Shown one piece after another: positions 7,814 to 15,793 of a stretch of DNA of 33,021 bases. Below the pieces are notes generated by a model. The model did not search any database and was not told where the DNA came from. It saw nothing but the letters and a program-made list of their open reading frames with translations. A program made the position numbers and the translations under genes. The DNA comes from an uncultured Clostridia bacterium (GTDB taxonomy: Bacteria > Bacillota > Clostridia > Oscillospirales > Acutalibacteraceae), in assembly GCA_947624865.1 (NCBI GenBank), contig CANQMH010000014.1, positions 1 through 33,021 of the forward strand. Reading direction: 5' to 3'. Position 1 is the first letter of the stretch, and the number at the start of each line of letters is the position of its first letter.

Positions 7814-7891
7814 ATTAGCGTATATGACTAAAAGTTTTTAGTTTATTACAAGGTGTTAGATATTATTATATTGTATTGCTTATTCAGCAAC

Positions 7892-9547
7892 TTATCCTAA
7901 CACCGATTCTAAATCACAACAATATTTCTGAATTTCGGTAGCGTCAAGTACATCTACGCGTTCGTCTCGATTTACATCGCCAGCTGCAAGCTGTTCTTCT
8001 GTAAAATCTGATAATGACGAACAATATTTTTGTATAAGTGTGGCGTCCATAACATTTACACTTCCGTCGCCGTCAACATCACCAAGTGTTTCATAAGGTA
8101 AATCGTGACCTGTTACTTCGGACAAGGTATTTGAAATTGAAATAAGTTTTACAACAGCTTCATCAGCCGTAATGCTGCCAATTTCAACCTGTTTATAGAT
8201 TCTTTCAACACAAATGTTGTAAACATCTGTAGTATAGACATTGAGTTTATCAAAAAGACCTTGTACTAAACTCATTTTATCTGGATCATTATAATAAGCC
8301 ATAAGATATTGCGCAAGAAGAGTATTGTCCGATTCACCGTCAGGATATGCTGAACCAATAATATTGCCCGTTGAAGTAATTTTCTTCTCAGCACCGCAGT
8401 CAGCATTATTCATCCAGGCTGCTTCAATTGCAGTTTTACTTGAATCTTCCGGATTTTCAAGCAACTGACCTGTACAATAAACTGTATCTCCAATGCAGTT
8501 GCCATTCATAATTATGTTATATGTCTGCATACCTGTATTTGCACTGAAAATCACGCAATAAATTTTTCCGTCGTTCTTACTGAATGTATTTTCTGTTTTA
8601 GATAGGTCATATGAAGCAATTCCTGTTTCAGAATCATAATCACAATATTCTTGTTTTGACTGCCATAGAGGCCACTCTGTACCCGAAGAAGTACGAGAAC
8701 CATCAACACGCCAAATATGACAGAATACTCTTTTTACATTACCCCAGTCTGATTTTCTTACATCAAAATAAATTTTATTGCTGTCGGTATCAGGTAATGT
8801 TGGAGTTGTAGGAGTCGTATCGTCATTGAGTTTCTTAAATGTTCCTGCTTTTTCAGAAGCTTCCTTAGTCGGATATGTACCGTACTCGCCGTTACCATAA
8901 TAGAAGTACCAATCTCCAACATATGTCTTCAATTTGCCCTGAAGGGCTTCTGTAGTCCGTTCAGGGTCAATAATATAAATCATATTGTCCAATGTAAATG
9001 AAAGACCAAAGCCATAATCTTTTTCCATAAAGAAATTATTAGCAAAATCACCAAGAGCTGCCTTATCACTATTATAGCTTTCTTCCATCATAGCAAAAAA
9101 GTCCGAATTGTAAAGTTCGCTGTCGCCCTTAGTATAATAATCAACTTTCACGTTTGCAGACTGCCTTGCGGCAGCAAAGACAGGCGCTTCTTTATTTGTT
9201 CCGCCGTCAACAAAGTTATTCCATATCAACACCGATACATCAGTAGGACAATCAACATAATAAACATCTTTAACATCACTAACTTGAGCCTTGTATCCAG
9301 GCCACATAGTTACTGTGCCTGTACCATCATCGCCGCCTTCCCACCAATAAACACCTGCGGTATCAGTATATTCGTTGTACCAATCAGAAGGCATTGCGAA
9401 ATAATACCTGCGTGTTTGCTCAATATTATCTGACGACACATAACGGCCGTCACTGCCAATTGCAGCCGAAACATTCATAACAGCAACAGCAGTCGTTGAA
9501 AAAACGAGCATTACAGCAAGTAATAAACCTATGAATTTTTTTAACAT
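7892..9547 (-). CDS. Secreted dockerin protein with two putative starch-binding domains (Sas20-like)
   Basis: This 551-residue secreted protein has a signal peptide (about 1-29, cleavage near NVSAA). Domain 1 (about 35-240) is rich in Trp and Tyr (YYFAMPSDWYNEY, YWWEGGDD, WPGYKAQ). A Thr/Pro linker TTPTTPTLP follows, then domain 2 (about 258-400; KIYFDVRKSDWGNV and CHIWRVDG, which look CBM26-like) and a helical stretch. A C-terminal dockerin (~487-551) has two calcium loops, GDVDGDGSVNVMDAT and GDVNRDERVDVLDAT. No glycosidase motif is seen. The order binding domain, linker, binding domain, dockerin resembles Sas20 of Ruminococcus bromii as I remember it. It would attach through a cohesin scaffold and hold starch at the cell surface. 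AAAGGAAAG lies before the start. Substrate is inferred from the fold-like motifs and the nearby amylase. Confidence 0.8.
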   Translation of the reverse strand: MLKKFIGLLLAVMLVFSTTAVAVMNVSAAIGSDGRYVSSDNIEQTRRYYFAMPSDWYNEYTDTAGVYWWEGGDDGTGTVTMWPGYKAQVSDVKDVYYVDCPTDVSVLIWNNFVDGGTNKEAPVFAAARQSANVKVDYYTKGDSELYNSDFFAMMEESYNSDKAALGDFANNFFMEKDYGFGLSFTLDNMIYIIDPERTTEALQGKLKTYVGDWYFYYGNGEYGTYPTKEASEKAGTFKKLNDDTTPTTPTLPDTDSNKIYFDVRKSDWGNVKRVFCHIWRVDGSRTSSGTEWPLWQSKQEYCDYDSETGIASYDLSKTENTFSKNDGKIYCVIFSANTGMQTYNIIMNGNCIGDTVYCTGQLLENPEDSSKTAIEAAWMNNADCGAEKKITSTGNIIGSAYPDGESDNTLLAQYLMAYYNDPDKMSLVQGLFDKLNVYTTDVYNICVERIYKQVEIGSITADEAVVKLISISNTLSEVTGHDLPYETLGDVDGDGSVNVMDATLIQKYCSSLSDFTEEQLAAGDVNRDERVDVLDATEIQKYCCDLESVLG

Positions 9548-9873
9548 AATTTTCTTTCCTTTCTTAATGAAATTAGTTTTATACTAAACGCCGTTTTTAT
9601 TTGTGGTTAGTATTAACAATAAACTTTTCATAAAAGCAAAAAATTACCAATACTTTATTAGTAATTACTACTATGTAATTACAATAATATAAAATCACAA
9701 ATAAATCAATACTTTTATGGAATTTTTTATTGAAATTTATCTATAATGGATATTATTTGTAATTTTTAAAGATATAAGAATTAAATTAGTCAGATTAAAT
9801 TTTAAGCAAAAGTAGTTGTAACAAAAAATGAAATTCAAAATAGTATGTAATGTAAACGAAAGGAGGAAAGAAT
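9548..9873. promoter_or_regulatory. AT-rich divergent intergenic region with paired GTAATTAC palindromes
   Basis: These 326 bases separate the dockerin protein (minus) from a microprotein (plus). GTAATTAC, itself palindromic, occurs at 9661-9668 and 9675-9682, and GTTAGTATTAAC lies at 9605-9616. They may be regulator sites. I could not assign a convincing promoter with good spacing, and no other gene is seen. Confidence 0.35.
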
Positions 9874-10002
9874 ATGTGTAATAATAACGGTTTGTTCGGA
9901 AACAATAGTTGCTGTACTTGGATCATTCTTCTTATCGTAATTCTCAGCTGCTGCGGCAACAACAACGCTTCTGACAACAACGGATGTGGCTGCGGTTGCT
10001 AA
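9874..10002 (+). CDS. 42-residue Cys/Asn/Gly-rich membrane microprotein
   Basis: The small gene is supported by an ideal ribosome site (AGGAGG seven to eight bases before ATG) and a strong terminator 55 bases after the stop. The product has an Asn-rich N-terminus (MCNNNGLFGNNS), CC, a short hydrophobic helix TWIILLIVIL, a second CC, an Asn-rich spacer and the ending GCGCGC: eight cysteines in 42 residues. Similar small proteins in Clostridia are sometimes labelled high-cysteine chorion-like, a name without functional meaning. No leader cleavage site or modification enzyme is nearby, so a bacteriocin is not favoured. A membrane microprotein, metal binder or spore-coat-like peptide are all possible. 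Function unknown. Confidence 0.7.
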   Translation: MCNNNGLFGNNSCCTWIILLIVILSCCGNNNASDNNGCGCGC

Positions 10003-10055
10003 TAAGCAAGCTAATCCATTCGTAAATTCATCAGTTGCATACTGAGGACGTTTTA

Positions 10056-10091
10056 CAAAACAGGCTCCCGTTAAAAACGGGAGCCTGTTTT
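10056..10091. terminator. Bidirectional terminator
   Basis: The arms AAACAGGCTCCCGT/ACGGGAGCCTGTTT form a strong hairpin with A-runs and T-runs on the two sides. It serves the microprotein on the plus strand and the ATP-grasp gene on the minus strand. Confidence 0.88.
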
Positions 10092-10112
10092 CATTAATTA
10101 TATTTATATAAA

Positions 10113-11132
10113 TTAATATTTAAAATCGGGTACGTACTTTTTAATTGTCGGGAGCATACCGATTTTATCAGGTGTATGCGGAGGAAGCTGCCAGAAATCG
10201 TGAGCACAGTAAGTATTGCCCTCTATAATTGCCGGACCTGTGGGAGTGATTGCAACATCCCAGCCGATGTATCTTATCTGAGGAACTACAAGTGCGGCTT
10301 TAAGGCACATATCAACAGCCTCTTTAACATACGGAAGCTGATAACCCACAATTTTTACGTGAGTATCTGGATGTTCGGTATAAATTATTCCCTTTGTTGT
10401 ATCGCCCGAATGAGCAGGATACTTCATCTTGCCTGTTTCTATATCGACAGGAGTAAACAGACAGTTGTTATCAATAATGCTGCCGCCGCAGCCCATTTTC
10501 TGCACTATATAAACACAGTGCGGAACTTTGTTGTTATCAAGAATGGTGATAACTCTCATACTGTTTACGGCATTGGGATAAAGCTTGCTTAATGCAGGAT
10601 GCTGATTGATGTTGTCCTCAATTGTGCAGAAACCCTTATTAATGAGGTAATCATAAAGCTCATCAAAATTCTTAAAATCACTTACTTTCAGTCTTTCACA
10701 GCCTATTCCGCATTCCTTGTCCTGCATTTTGCAAAACAGATATTCTCTTGTTTCTACAAATTTACGAACATCTTCTTTTGAAGCTTTTTCAAGCTGTAAA
10801 TAACCTCTTCCGATATAATCCTTAAACAGATCATTAAACTCGTCCTTATTGTCAAAAAAGTGAGCATACTCAGTATCGTTCATAAACATATTGAGTTTCT
10901 TGCTTATAAGACGTGTTACAAATGTTTTGCGTTGTTCTTTGTTGAGATCATAAAACGCAAAAATCTGATAATCATAATATCCTGCACCGTAACGCTTTGC
11001 ACACCAAAGCATATCAAAGAAAATTCCAATGCTGTTCTTCCCTGTTCTTTCGTGTACAGCCTTAATTGCAGTTTTCATTTTTCCTATGCTTGCGTGTGCA
11101 AGCACCCTGAATATATACCCTTTATCTGCCAT
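10113..11132 (-). CDS. ATP-grasp protein, sugar-transfer-associated type
   Basis: This 339-residue protein matches the ATP-grasp family that Pfam calls sugar-transfer-associated (ATPgrasp_ST). The tail has SMRVITILDNNKVPHCVYI, a Gly-rich VQKMGCGGSIIDN segment, and IRYIGWDVAITPTGPAIIEGN with the acidic and Asn metal ligands of ATP-grasp enzymes. Such enzymes activate a carboxylate with ATP and join it to an amine or thiol. This family's substrate is unknown to me. Upstream in-frame ATGs at 11204 and 11162 would overlap alr. The ATG at 11132 is chosen because AGGAGTGG sits seven bases before it. It lies 22 bases after the alr stop on the same strand, so the two are probably co-transcribed, hinting at D-alanine or wall-related chemistry. 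Confidence 0.82.
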   Translation of the reverse strand: MADKGYIFRVLAHASIGKMKTAIKAVHERTGKNSIGIFFDMLWCAKRYGAGYYDYQIFAFYDLNKEQRKTFVTRLISKKLNMFMNDTEYAHFFDNKDEFNDLFKDYIGRGYLQLEKASKEDVRKFVETREYLFCKMQDKECGIGCERLKVSDFKNFDELYDYLINKGFCTIEDNINQHPALSKLYPNAVNSMRVITILDNNKVPHCVYIVQKMGCGGSIIDNNCLFTPVDIETGKMKYPAHSGDTTKGIIYTEHPDTHVKIVGYQLPYVKEAVDMCLKAALVVPQIRYIGWDVAITPTGPAIIEGNTYCAHDFWQLPPHTPDKIGMLPTIKKYVPDFKY

Positions 11133-11154
11133 TGTAGTACCACTCCTGTAACTT

Positions 11155-12270
11155 TTATTCATATATTCTTGGAACTCGCTTAGAAATTCCGCAGACAATT
11201 TCATCTACATTAGTATTGAGCAAGTCTGCCATCCATAATACACTTAATTTCTCATCAAGCAAAGTTACGGTATCACCGCGCTCAACTCCATATATGTCGG
11301 TAACATCAACCATAAACTGATCCATACAAATCCTGCCGATAATCGGTGCTTCCCTGCCGTTAATCATAACCTTTCCGATGTTTGAAAGCCGTCTGCTGTA
11401 TCCGTCGGCAAAGCCTACGGGAATTGTAGCTATCTTTGTCGTGCGTTTTGTAACAAATGTTCCTCCGTAACCTACCTCTGTACCCTTTGGAACTTCTTTT
11501 ACCATAACTACATATGTGTACCAGCTGATGATTTGGTGTAAATCCTCTTTTTCCCAATCATTTTCATCTATGGGACAAAGTCCGTAAATAATATCTCCTG
11601 CCCTTACTGCGTCAAGCTGAGTTTCGGGTCTAAGCAAAATAGCCGGACTGTTTGCAACGTGCTTGCACGGAATTGAAATTCCCGCTTTTTCAAGCTTTTC
11701 AACCATATCAAGATACAAATTAAGCTGCTCGGTCGCACTTATTCCGTCATTTTCATCAGCTCGTGAAAAATGCGTAAAGGCTCCGGTAATTTTCAGATTT
11801 TCCATTGAATTTATTTTTAAAATCTGCTCAACTGAAGAGCTGTCGGCAGGAAATCCTATTCGGCTCATACCCGTGTCAATTTTAATGTTGATAGGCTGGA
11901 TAACTCCGCTCCATTTTGCAAGCAGATTAAGCTTTTCCGCAGTATCAAGAGAAAAAATCGTAGGGGTAAGATTATATTTTATAACGTTCTCAAGCTGACC
12001 GTCGCACGTATCTCCAAGCAAAAGAATCGGCTCAACCGCTCCTGCTTCTCTCAGTGACGCACCCTCTTCCCATACGGCAACGGCATACCTCTCAACACCG
12101 CATTTTTTCAGCGTTGGATAAATTCCTTTTTCGCCGTGTCCGTAGCCGTCGCCTTTCAGAACAGCCATAATTTCAACACCGTCATTAAGACGTTTCCGAA
12201 TGTTTTTTATATTCCTCTCAAGCAAGCCGAGATTAACAACGGCAACTGTCCGCTGCGTCATTTTTCTCAT
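11155..12270 (-). CDS. alr: Alanine racemase
   Basis: This 371-residue PLP enzyme interconverts L- and D-alanine for peptidoglycan. The PLP lysine is Lys39 in AVLKGDGYGHG (the usual motif is VKANAYGHG, so Gly-Asp replaces Ala-Asn). Arg137 (GMSRIGF) and the second catalytic base Tyr268 (EVGYGGTFVT) are present, as is CMDQFMVDVTD near 310. Length is normal. AGAAGG lies eight bases before the start. A consensus promoter at 12426-12454 gives a leader of about 150 bases containing a terminator-like hairpin, so expression may be attenuated. Co-transcribed with the ATP-grasp gene. A serine-racemase variant cannot be excluded but no membrane domain is fused. Confidence 0.93.
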   Translation of the reverse strand: MRKMTQRTVAVVNLGLLERNIKNIRKRLNDGVEIMAVLKGDGYGHGEKGIYPTLKKCGVERYAVAVWEEGASLREAGAVEPILLLGDTCDGQLENVIKYNLTPTIFSLDTAEKLNLLAKWSGVIQPINIKIDTGMSRIGFPADSSSVEQILKINSMENLKITGAFTHFSRADENDGISATEQLNLYLDMVEKLEKAGISIPCKHVANSPAILLRPETQLDAVRAGDIIYGLCPIDENDWEKEDLHQIISWYTYVVMVKEVPKGTEVGYGGTFVTKRTTKIATIPVGFADGYSRRLSNIGKVMINGREAPIIGRICMDQFMVDVTDIYGVERGDTVTLLDEKLSVLWMADLLNTNVDEIVCGISKRVPRIYE

Positions 12271-12353
12271 AATTCAAGCCTTCTTTCAGCCCTATACTAA
12301 GGCGTGCAAAAAGATAATTTTCATATACGCCCGAGTATTAATACTAAACACCT

Positions 12354-12395
12354 TTAAAAAAACGGAATAAGATTGAGTGCAGGGTTCCGTTTTTA
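12354..12395 (-). terminator. Terminator-like hairpin inside the alr leader (possible attenuator)
   Basis: On the minus strand AAAAACGGAA, an 18-base loop and TTCCGTTTTTTT form an intrinsic-terminator shape. It lies about 30 bases after the predicted alr transcription start and 85 bases before alr. Because the amylase has its own terminator further right, this one acts either as a second stop for read-through or as an attenuator of alr. A 38-codon open frame (12292-12408, minus) overlaps it. Confidence 0.6.
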
Positions 12396-12425
12396 ATTGG
12401 GGCTTCATATAATTTCCGATTTGTT

Positions 12426-12454
12426 ATTATATCACATATTTTGCCATTTTACAA
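12426..12454 (-). promoter_or_regulatory. Promoter of alr
   Basis: TTGTAA (12449-12454), 17 bases, TATAAT (12426-12431) on the minus strand, with a TG just before the -10 box (TGATATAAT). Confidence 0.7.
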
Positions 12455-12518
12455 CATTATTGTATTTTTTTCAAGATAACCTGTTTTTATTCAATATAAA
12501 ACTAAATTCACAGCAAAA

Positions 12519-12541
12519 CAGCCTCACAATTGTGAGGCTGT
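12519..12541 (-). terminator. Terminator of the amylase gene
   Basis: The perfect 11-bp arms ACAGCCTCACA/TGTGAGGCTGT are followed on the minus strand by TTTT. It begins 14 bases past the amylase stop. Confidence 0.8.
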
Positions 12542-12554
12542 CGTATTAACTATT

Positions 12555-15365
12555 TTATTGCAATTCCCATGTTCCGTATTTGTTATGATTTTTTTCATCA
12601 AGATCCGGTTTCGCATAGAAAGCAAGTGCTGACCCGTCTAATGGAATATTTACTGTTTGACTGCTGTTATTATTAAAAATAACATAATTTGCAGTGTTTG
12701 GCACTTGAACCGTGTAAACATCTTCGTTATAGCCATTTTTTTCAAGAAAAGTCATTTCAACGCCCGGCCATTTATTTGGTCCTTCCTGTCCTTCTGACCA
12801 GTAATAACAGTAAATTTTACCTGACCAGTGCTGGGAATTACTGAATTTAACCGTATATGTTGACGGTGTAGGCTTTACTGTTGTAGGCTGTTCCGTAGGC
12901 TTAACGGTTGTTGGCTGCACTGTTGGTTTAGCCGTTGTTGGCTGCACTGTTGGTTTAGCCGTTGTTGACTGCACTGTGGGCTTAACTGTCGTTGGCTGCA
13001 CTGTTGGTTTAGCTGTTGTTGGCTGATCACCGCCTACATATTGTCCACAGTAATATGACTGATCTGTCAATTCAACAAGGTAGCACTGAATCGCAGTTGC
13101 GTCCCTTACACTGATATAACCGTCCTTATCAACATCAGCGGCTATTAAACTATTACCTGTCAAAGTACTCATTTCTACAAGGTGTAACTGTATATTTGTA
13201 GCGTCTATGATTGAAATTGTTTTGTCAATATTTACATCACCGATAAGAATTTTGTCCTTAATATCCGTAGTTGTGGGTGCCGCTGTAGGTTTAGCTGTCG
13301 TAGGCTGTACTGTAGGTTTAGCCGTCGTAGGCTGAGGAGCGATAAATTCTACCCACTCATGGTTAGCTTTCATAAGCATTGAATTTCCGTTCAGCTGCAT
13401 ACCTTGTTCTCCGTCAGCAGGATAACGGTTTGTTGTTGCATCTTTGCTTTCTGTAAACATTGCGTAGCCTTTGCTGAGGTTTGCAGGAACTTCAAGCACA
13501 TAATATCCTGTTGCAGAGTCATATTTCATCTGCTGACCGGGCCAATCTGCGTTATGGGTTGACTCGTCAAGATAAATATAGCAATAGACATTTGACCATC
13601 CATATGATGAATTGTCGAAATAAACTTTTTGTGTTGCTGACGGATCAACCTTTGTGTATGTATATGATACAGGGTCTGAAGTTGTTTTACCATCACTTGC
13701 AATAACACTTACAGTTGTTGTTGTGCCGTAAGCAACTCCTGAACCTATTTTGATTGTCTGACCGTTTGTATAGGAAGTGTATGAACCGCCGTCAATTGAA
13801 TACTGTCCGCCTGTCGCATTTTCAAATTTCAGTGTAAGCGTTAATGTGTCTGTTTGATAAGTTGTTGAACCGGGAGTTATTGAAGCAGAAGGACCCGGCG
13901 CTTTCTCATTGTAAACAACAGCAACACCTGTATCGCCAATCTGACCACTGATTTTTCCGTTCGCTACCTTAAATGTTGAACCGGTAATTGCGTCCTTATA
14001 TGTACCGGCTGCCATTTTATTTGCAGGTACATTTACTGATGTTGACGAACCGGAAGCATTAACAAGAACAACACCGGTTGTACCGCGCTCATTGTACACG
14101 ATTGAACCGTTTGATGCAATATTTTCGCTCTGTCCGTCAAAATAATTTTTAAACTTATTAACTTCTGCAACAGCTTTTGATTTCCAAGTTGTATCAGTGC
14201 TTGCACTGCCCATTGTTGTGGCAGGTCTTGCAAAGAAAAGTGATGTTGCATTTGCTCTTGAGCCTACAATTGCCCATGCTTTAATGATTGTGCTGTTTGA
14301 TACATTCTTAGTATTTGAAAGTCCAGCCGAACCGGAATTGCCCATATATGTATCGTGAGATTCTGCCCATAATACAGTTTTGTTTGCTCCGGCACCTTTT
14401 GAATAGTTTGAATTTGCCATACCTGAAGCATTTCCTTCATTCGCCGATTTTAAAATTGAATCGCTTGAGTAGTTATCGGTAACACTCATATAATTAGTGT
14501 AGTTTGAAATATCTGTTGCGCAGCCATTCAGAATTTCACCGTAGTAATAAATGTCATTATTAGTGCTTGCCTTAGAACCGTCTATTACTGTCGGCCAAAA
14601 CTTGCTTCCGAAGCTTCCGTCTGTAGGCAGTTCAATGTGTTTTGCAGCGTCAAAACGGAAACCGTCAACACCCTGATTTATACAGTCAATGAGAAGATTT
14701 TTATATAACTCCTGAATATGTGAGTTTGCGGTATTAAGGTCGGGTTCGCCAATAAAGCCTTGAGTCATTGTCTGACGATTGCTGTCGTCGTATCCCGTCC
14801 AGTTATTTATATGCCAGTAAGCTGAGTTGTTTTTCAGTTCAGCATCAACCTGAGGAGAAATATTGTCCATAGAGTTTCCTTTTTGATCTGAAACATTAGC
14901 CATATGGTTAGCAACAATGTCAACTATAACTTTAATGCCCATACTTTCAGCAGTACTGCACAGAGATTTTAAATCTGCCTTTGAGCCAAGCCATGTGTTG
15001 CCATCGGCAATTTTTATTGAAATAGGCTGATACAGCTTCCACCACTGTCCGTTTTGGTCATTCCATGACGAATTGTAGTCTTTTGGAGGCTGAACAGGAG
15101 AAGTCTGTACTGCAGTGTAGCCTGCGTCCTTAATGCTCTGTAAATTTTGTTTTATGGTATTGTAAGACCAGTTAAAACAGTGAAGAACCGCACTTCCCTG
15201 AATTTTGTTTTGCGCACCTGTACCTGCCGATGATGTATAGCTGCTTTCTGAAGCAGCAGTGCTTGACTTGTCTGTAGTAACTGCATTTACAGCAAAATTG
15301 CTGACTACAGCACAAGACATAAGCATACAAAGTGCAAGTATGATGCTTGTTATTTTTTTGCTCAA
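12555..15365 (-). CDS. Secreted GH13_28-type alpha-amylase with two CBM26-like modules and internal dockerin
   Basis: This 936-residue endo-acting alpha-amylase should cleave alpha-1,4 bonds of starch outside the cell. A signal peptide (about 1-29) is followed by a GH13 barrel closely similar to Bacillus subtilis AmyE (HCFNWSYNTIKQNL, YTAVQTSP). Conserved regions are DIVANH (~149), GFRFDAAKH with nucleophile Asp239, YYGEIL with acid Glu277, and ESHDTY with Asp338. An all-beta C domain and an Ig-like stretch follow. Next come a CBM26-like module (~580-670; KVYFDNSSYGWSNVYCY, WPGQQM), a Thr/Pro linker, a dockerin (~707-770; GDVNIDKTISIIDAT, ADVDKDGYISVRDAT), a repeat linker, and a second CBM26-like module. 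A GTG at 15374 also opens the frame, but it overlaps the GGAG ribosome site. The TTG at 15365, eight bases past AGGAG, is preferred. It has its own promoter and terminator. Confidence 0.93.
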   Translation of the reverse strand: MSKKITSIILALCMLMSCAVVSNFAVNAVTTDKSSTAASESSYTSSAGTGAQNKIQGSAVLHCFNWSYNTIKQNLQSIKDAGYTAVQTSPVQPPKDYNSSWNDQNGQWWKLYQPISIKIADGNTWLGSKADLKSLCSTAESMGIKVIVDIVANHMANVSDQKGNSMDNISPQVDAELKNNSAYWHINNWTGYDDSNRQTMTQGFIGEPDLNTANSHIQELYKNLLIDCINQGVDGFRFDAAKHIELPTDGSFGSKFWPTVIDGSKASTNNDIYYYGEILNGCATDISNYTNYMSVTDNYSSDSILKSANEGNASGMANSNYSKGAGANKTVLWAESHDTYMGNSGSAGLSNTKNVSNSTIIKAWAIVGSRANATSLFFARPATTMGSASTDTTWKSKAVAEVNKFKNYFDGQSENIASNGSIVYNERGTTGVVLVNASGSSTSVNVPANKMAAGTYKDAITGSTFKVANGKISGQIGDTGVAVVYNEKAPGPSASITPGSTTYQTDTLTLTLKFENATGGQYSIDGGSYTSYTNGQTIKIGSGVAYGTTTTVSVIASDGKTTSDPVSYTYTKVDPSATQKVYFDNSSYGWSNVYCYIYLDESTHNADWPGQQMKYDSATGYYVLEVPANLSKGYAMFTESKDATTNRYPADGEQGMQLNGNSMLMKANHEWVEFIAPQPTTAKPTVQPTTAKPTAAPTTTDIKDKILIGDVNIDKTISIIDATNIQLHLVEMSTLTGNSLIAADVDKDGYISVRDATAIQCYLVELTDQSYYCGQYVGGDQPTTAKPTVQPTTVKPTVQSTTAKPTVQPTTAKPTVQPTTVKPTEQPTTVKPTPSTYTVKFSNSQHWSGKIYCYYWSEGQEGPNKWPGVEMTFLEKNGYNEDVYTVQVPNTANYVIFNNNSSQTVNIPLDGSALAFYAKPDLDEKNHNKYGTWELQ
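12864..13025 (-). repeat. 27-bp coding minisatellite in the amylase linker
   Basis: Six tandem copies encode nine-residue units of the form QPTTAKPTV (variants with V for A, S for P, E or P at the end). About two and a half related units occur in the first linker near 13262-13335. Such Thr/Pro linkers are flexible and O-glycosylation-prone, and copy number should vary between strains. Confidence 0.9.
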
Positions 15366-15395
15366 ATTTCTCACTCCTAAATAAAATTACTTTAA

Positions 15396-15457
15396 CGAAT
15401 ATACATTAATTTATATTCGCATAACACTCAAAAGGTAAACGACATATTTACCCTTTT
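15396..15457 (-). promoter_or_regulatory. Two inverted repeats in the amylase leader, candidate operators
   Basis: CGAATATA/TATATTCG (15396-15403, 15412-15419) and AAAAGGTAAA/TTTACCCTTTT (15430-15439, 15447-15457) lie between the promoter and the TTG start. The second begins at the predicted transcription start (~15459), where a bound repressor would block initiation. They may instead be RNA hairpins. Confidence 0.45.
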
Positions 15458-15465
15458 ACTTACTA

Positions 15466-15494
15466 ATAATAACAAATTCATTTTCTTTATTCAA
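15466..15494 (-). promoter_or_regulatory. Promoter of the amylase gene
   Basis: TTGAAT (15489-15494), 17 bases, TATTAT (15466-15471) on the minus strand. The rest of the gap up to 15793 is very AT-rich and shows no gene or clear terminator. Confidence 0.6.
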
Positions 15495-15793
15495 TCTACT
15501 ATCTGCACAAAAACTCAAATTGTTTTTATCAACTCTGCTAAATATGCAATTTTTTGTAGTCAAAACACACAAATCATGCGAATGATATTAGATGCTTTTT
15601 TAATAAGAAAAAAGATATTAAATGTCTACAAATTTAAGTTTATTTTATAAATATTTAGTTTTTATATTGATAAACAATAATTATTAAGTTCTCAATAATA
15701 TAAAAATAAGAAAATATCTAATTTAAAAATCTTTTTTGCCTATTTATAAGCACAGTTCACAATTCGCTGAAAATATTTATAACAATTTATATT

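Noticed and set aside
9795..9980. 61-codon minus-strand frame opposite the microprotein
   Set aside because: It has no ribosome site and is the complement of a better-supported small gene.
9874..10002. Lanthipeptide or other bacteriocin precursor
   Set aside because: No leader/core cleavage motif, modification enzyme or transporter is nearby, and the middle is a membrane helix.
12292..12408. 38-codon open frame as a firm gene in the alr leader
   Set aside because: The ribosome site is weak and a frame of this length is not unlikely by chance. It is kept only as a finding.
12864..13025. CRISPR-like array of 27-bp units
   Set aside because: The units are contiguous without spacers and encode an in-frame Thr/Pro linker of the amylase.
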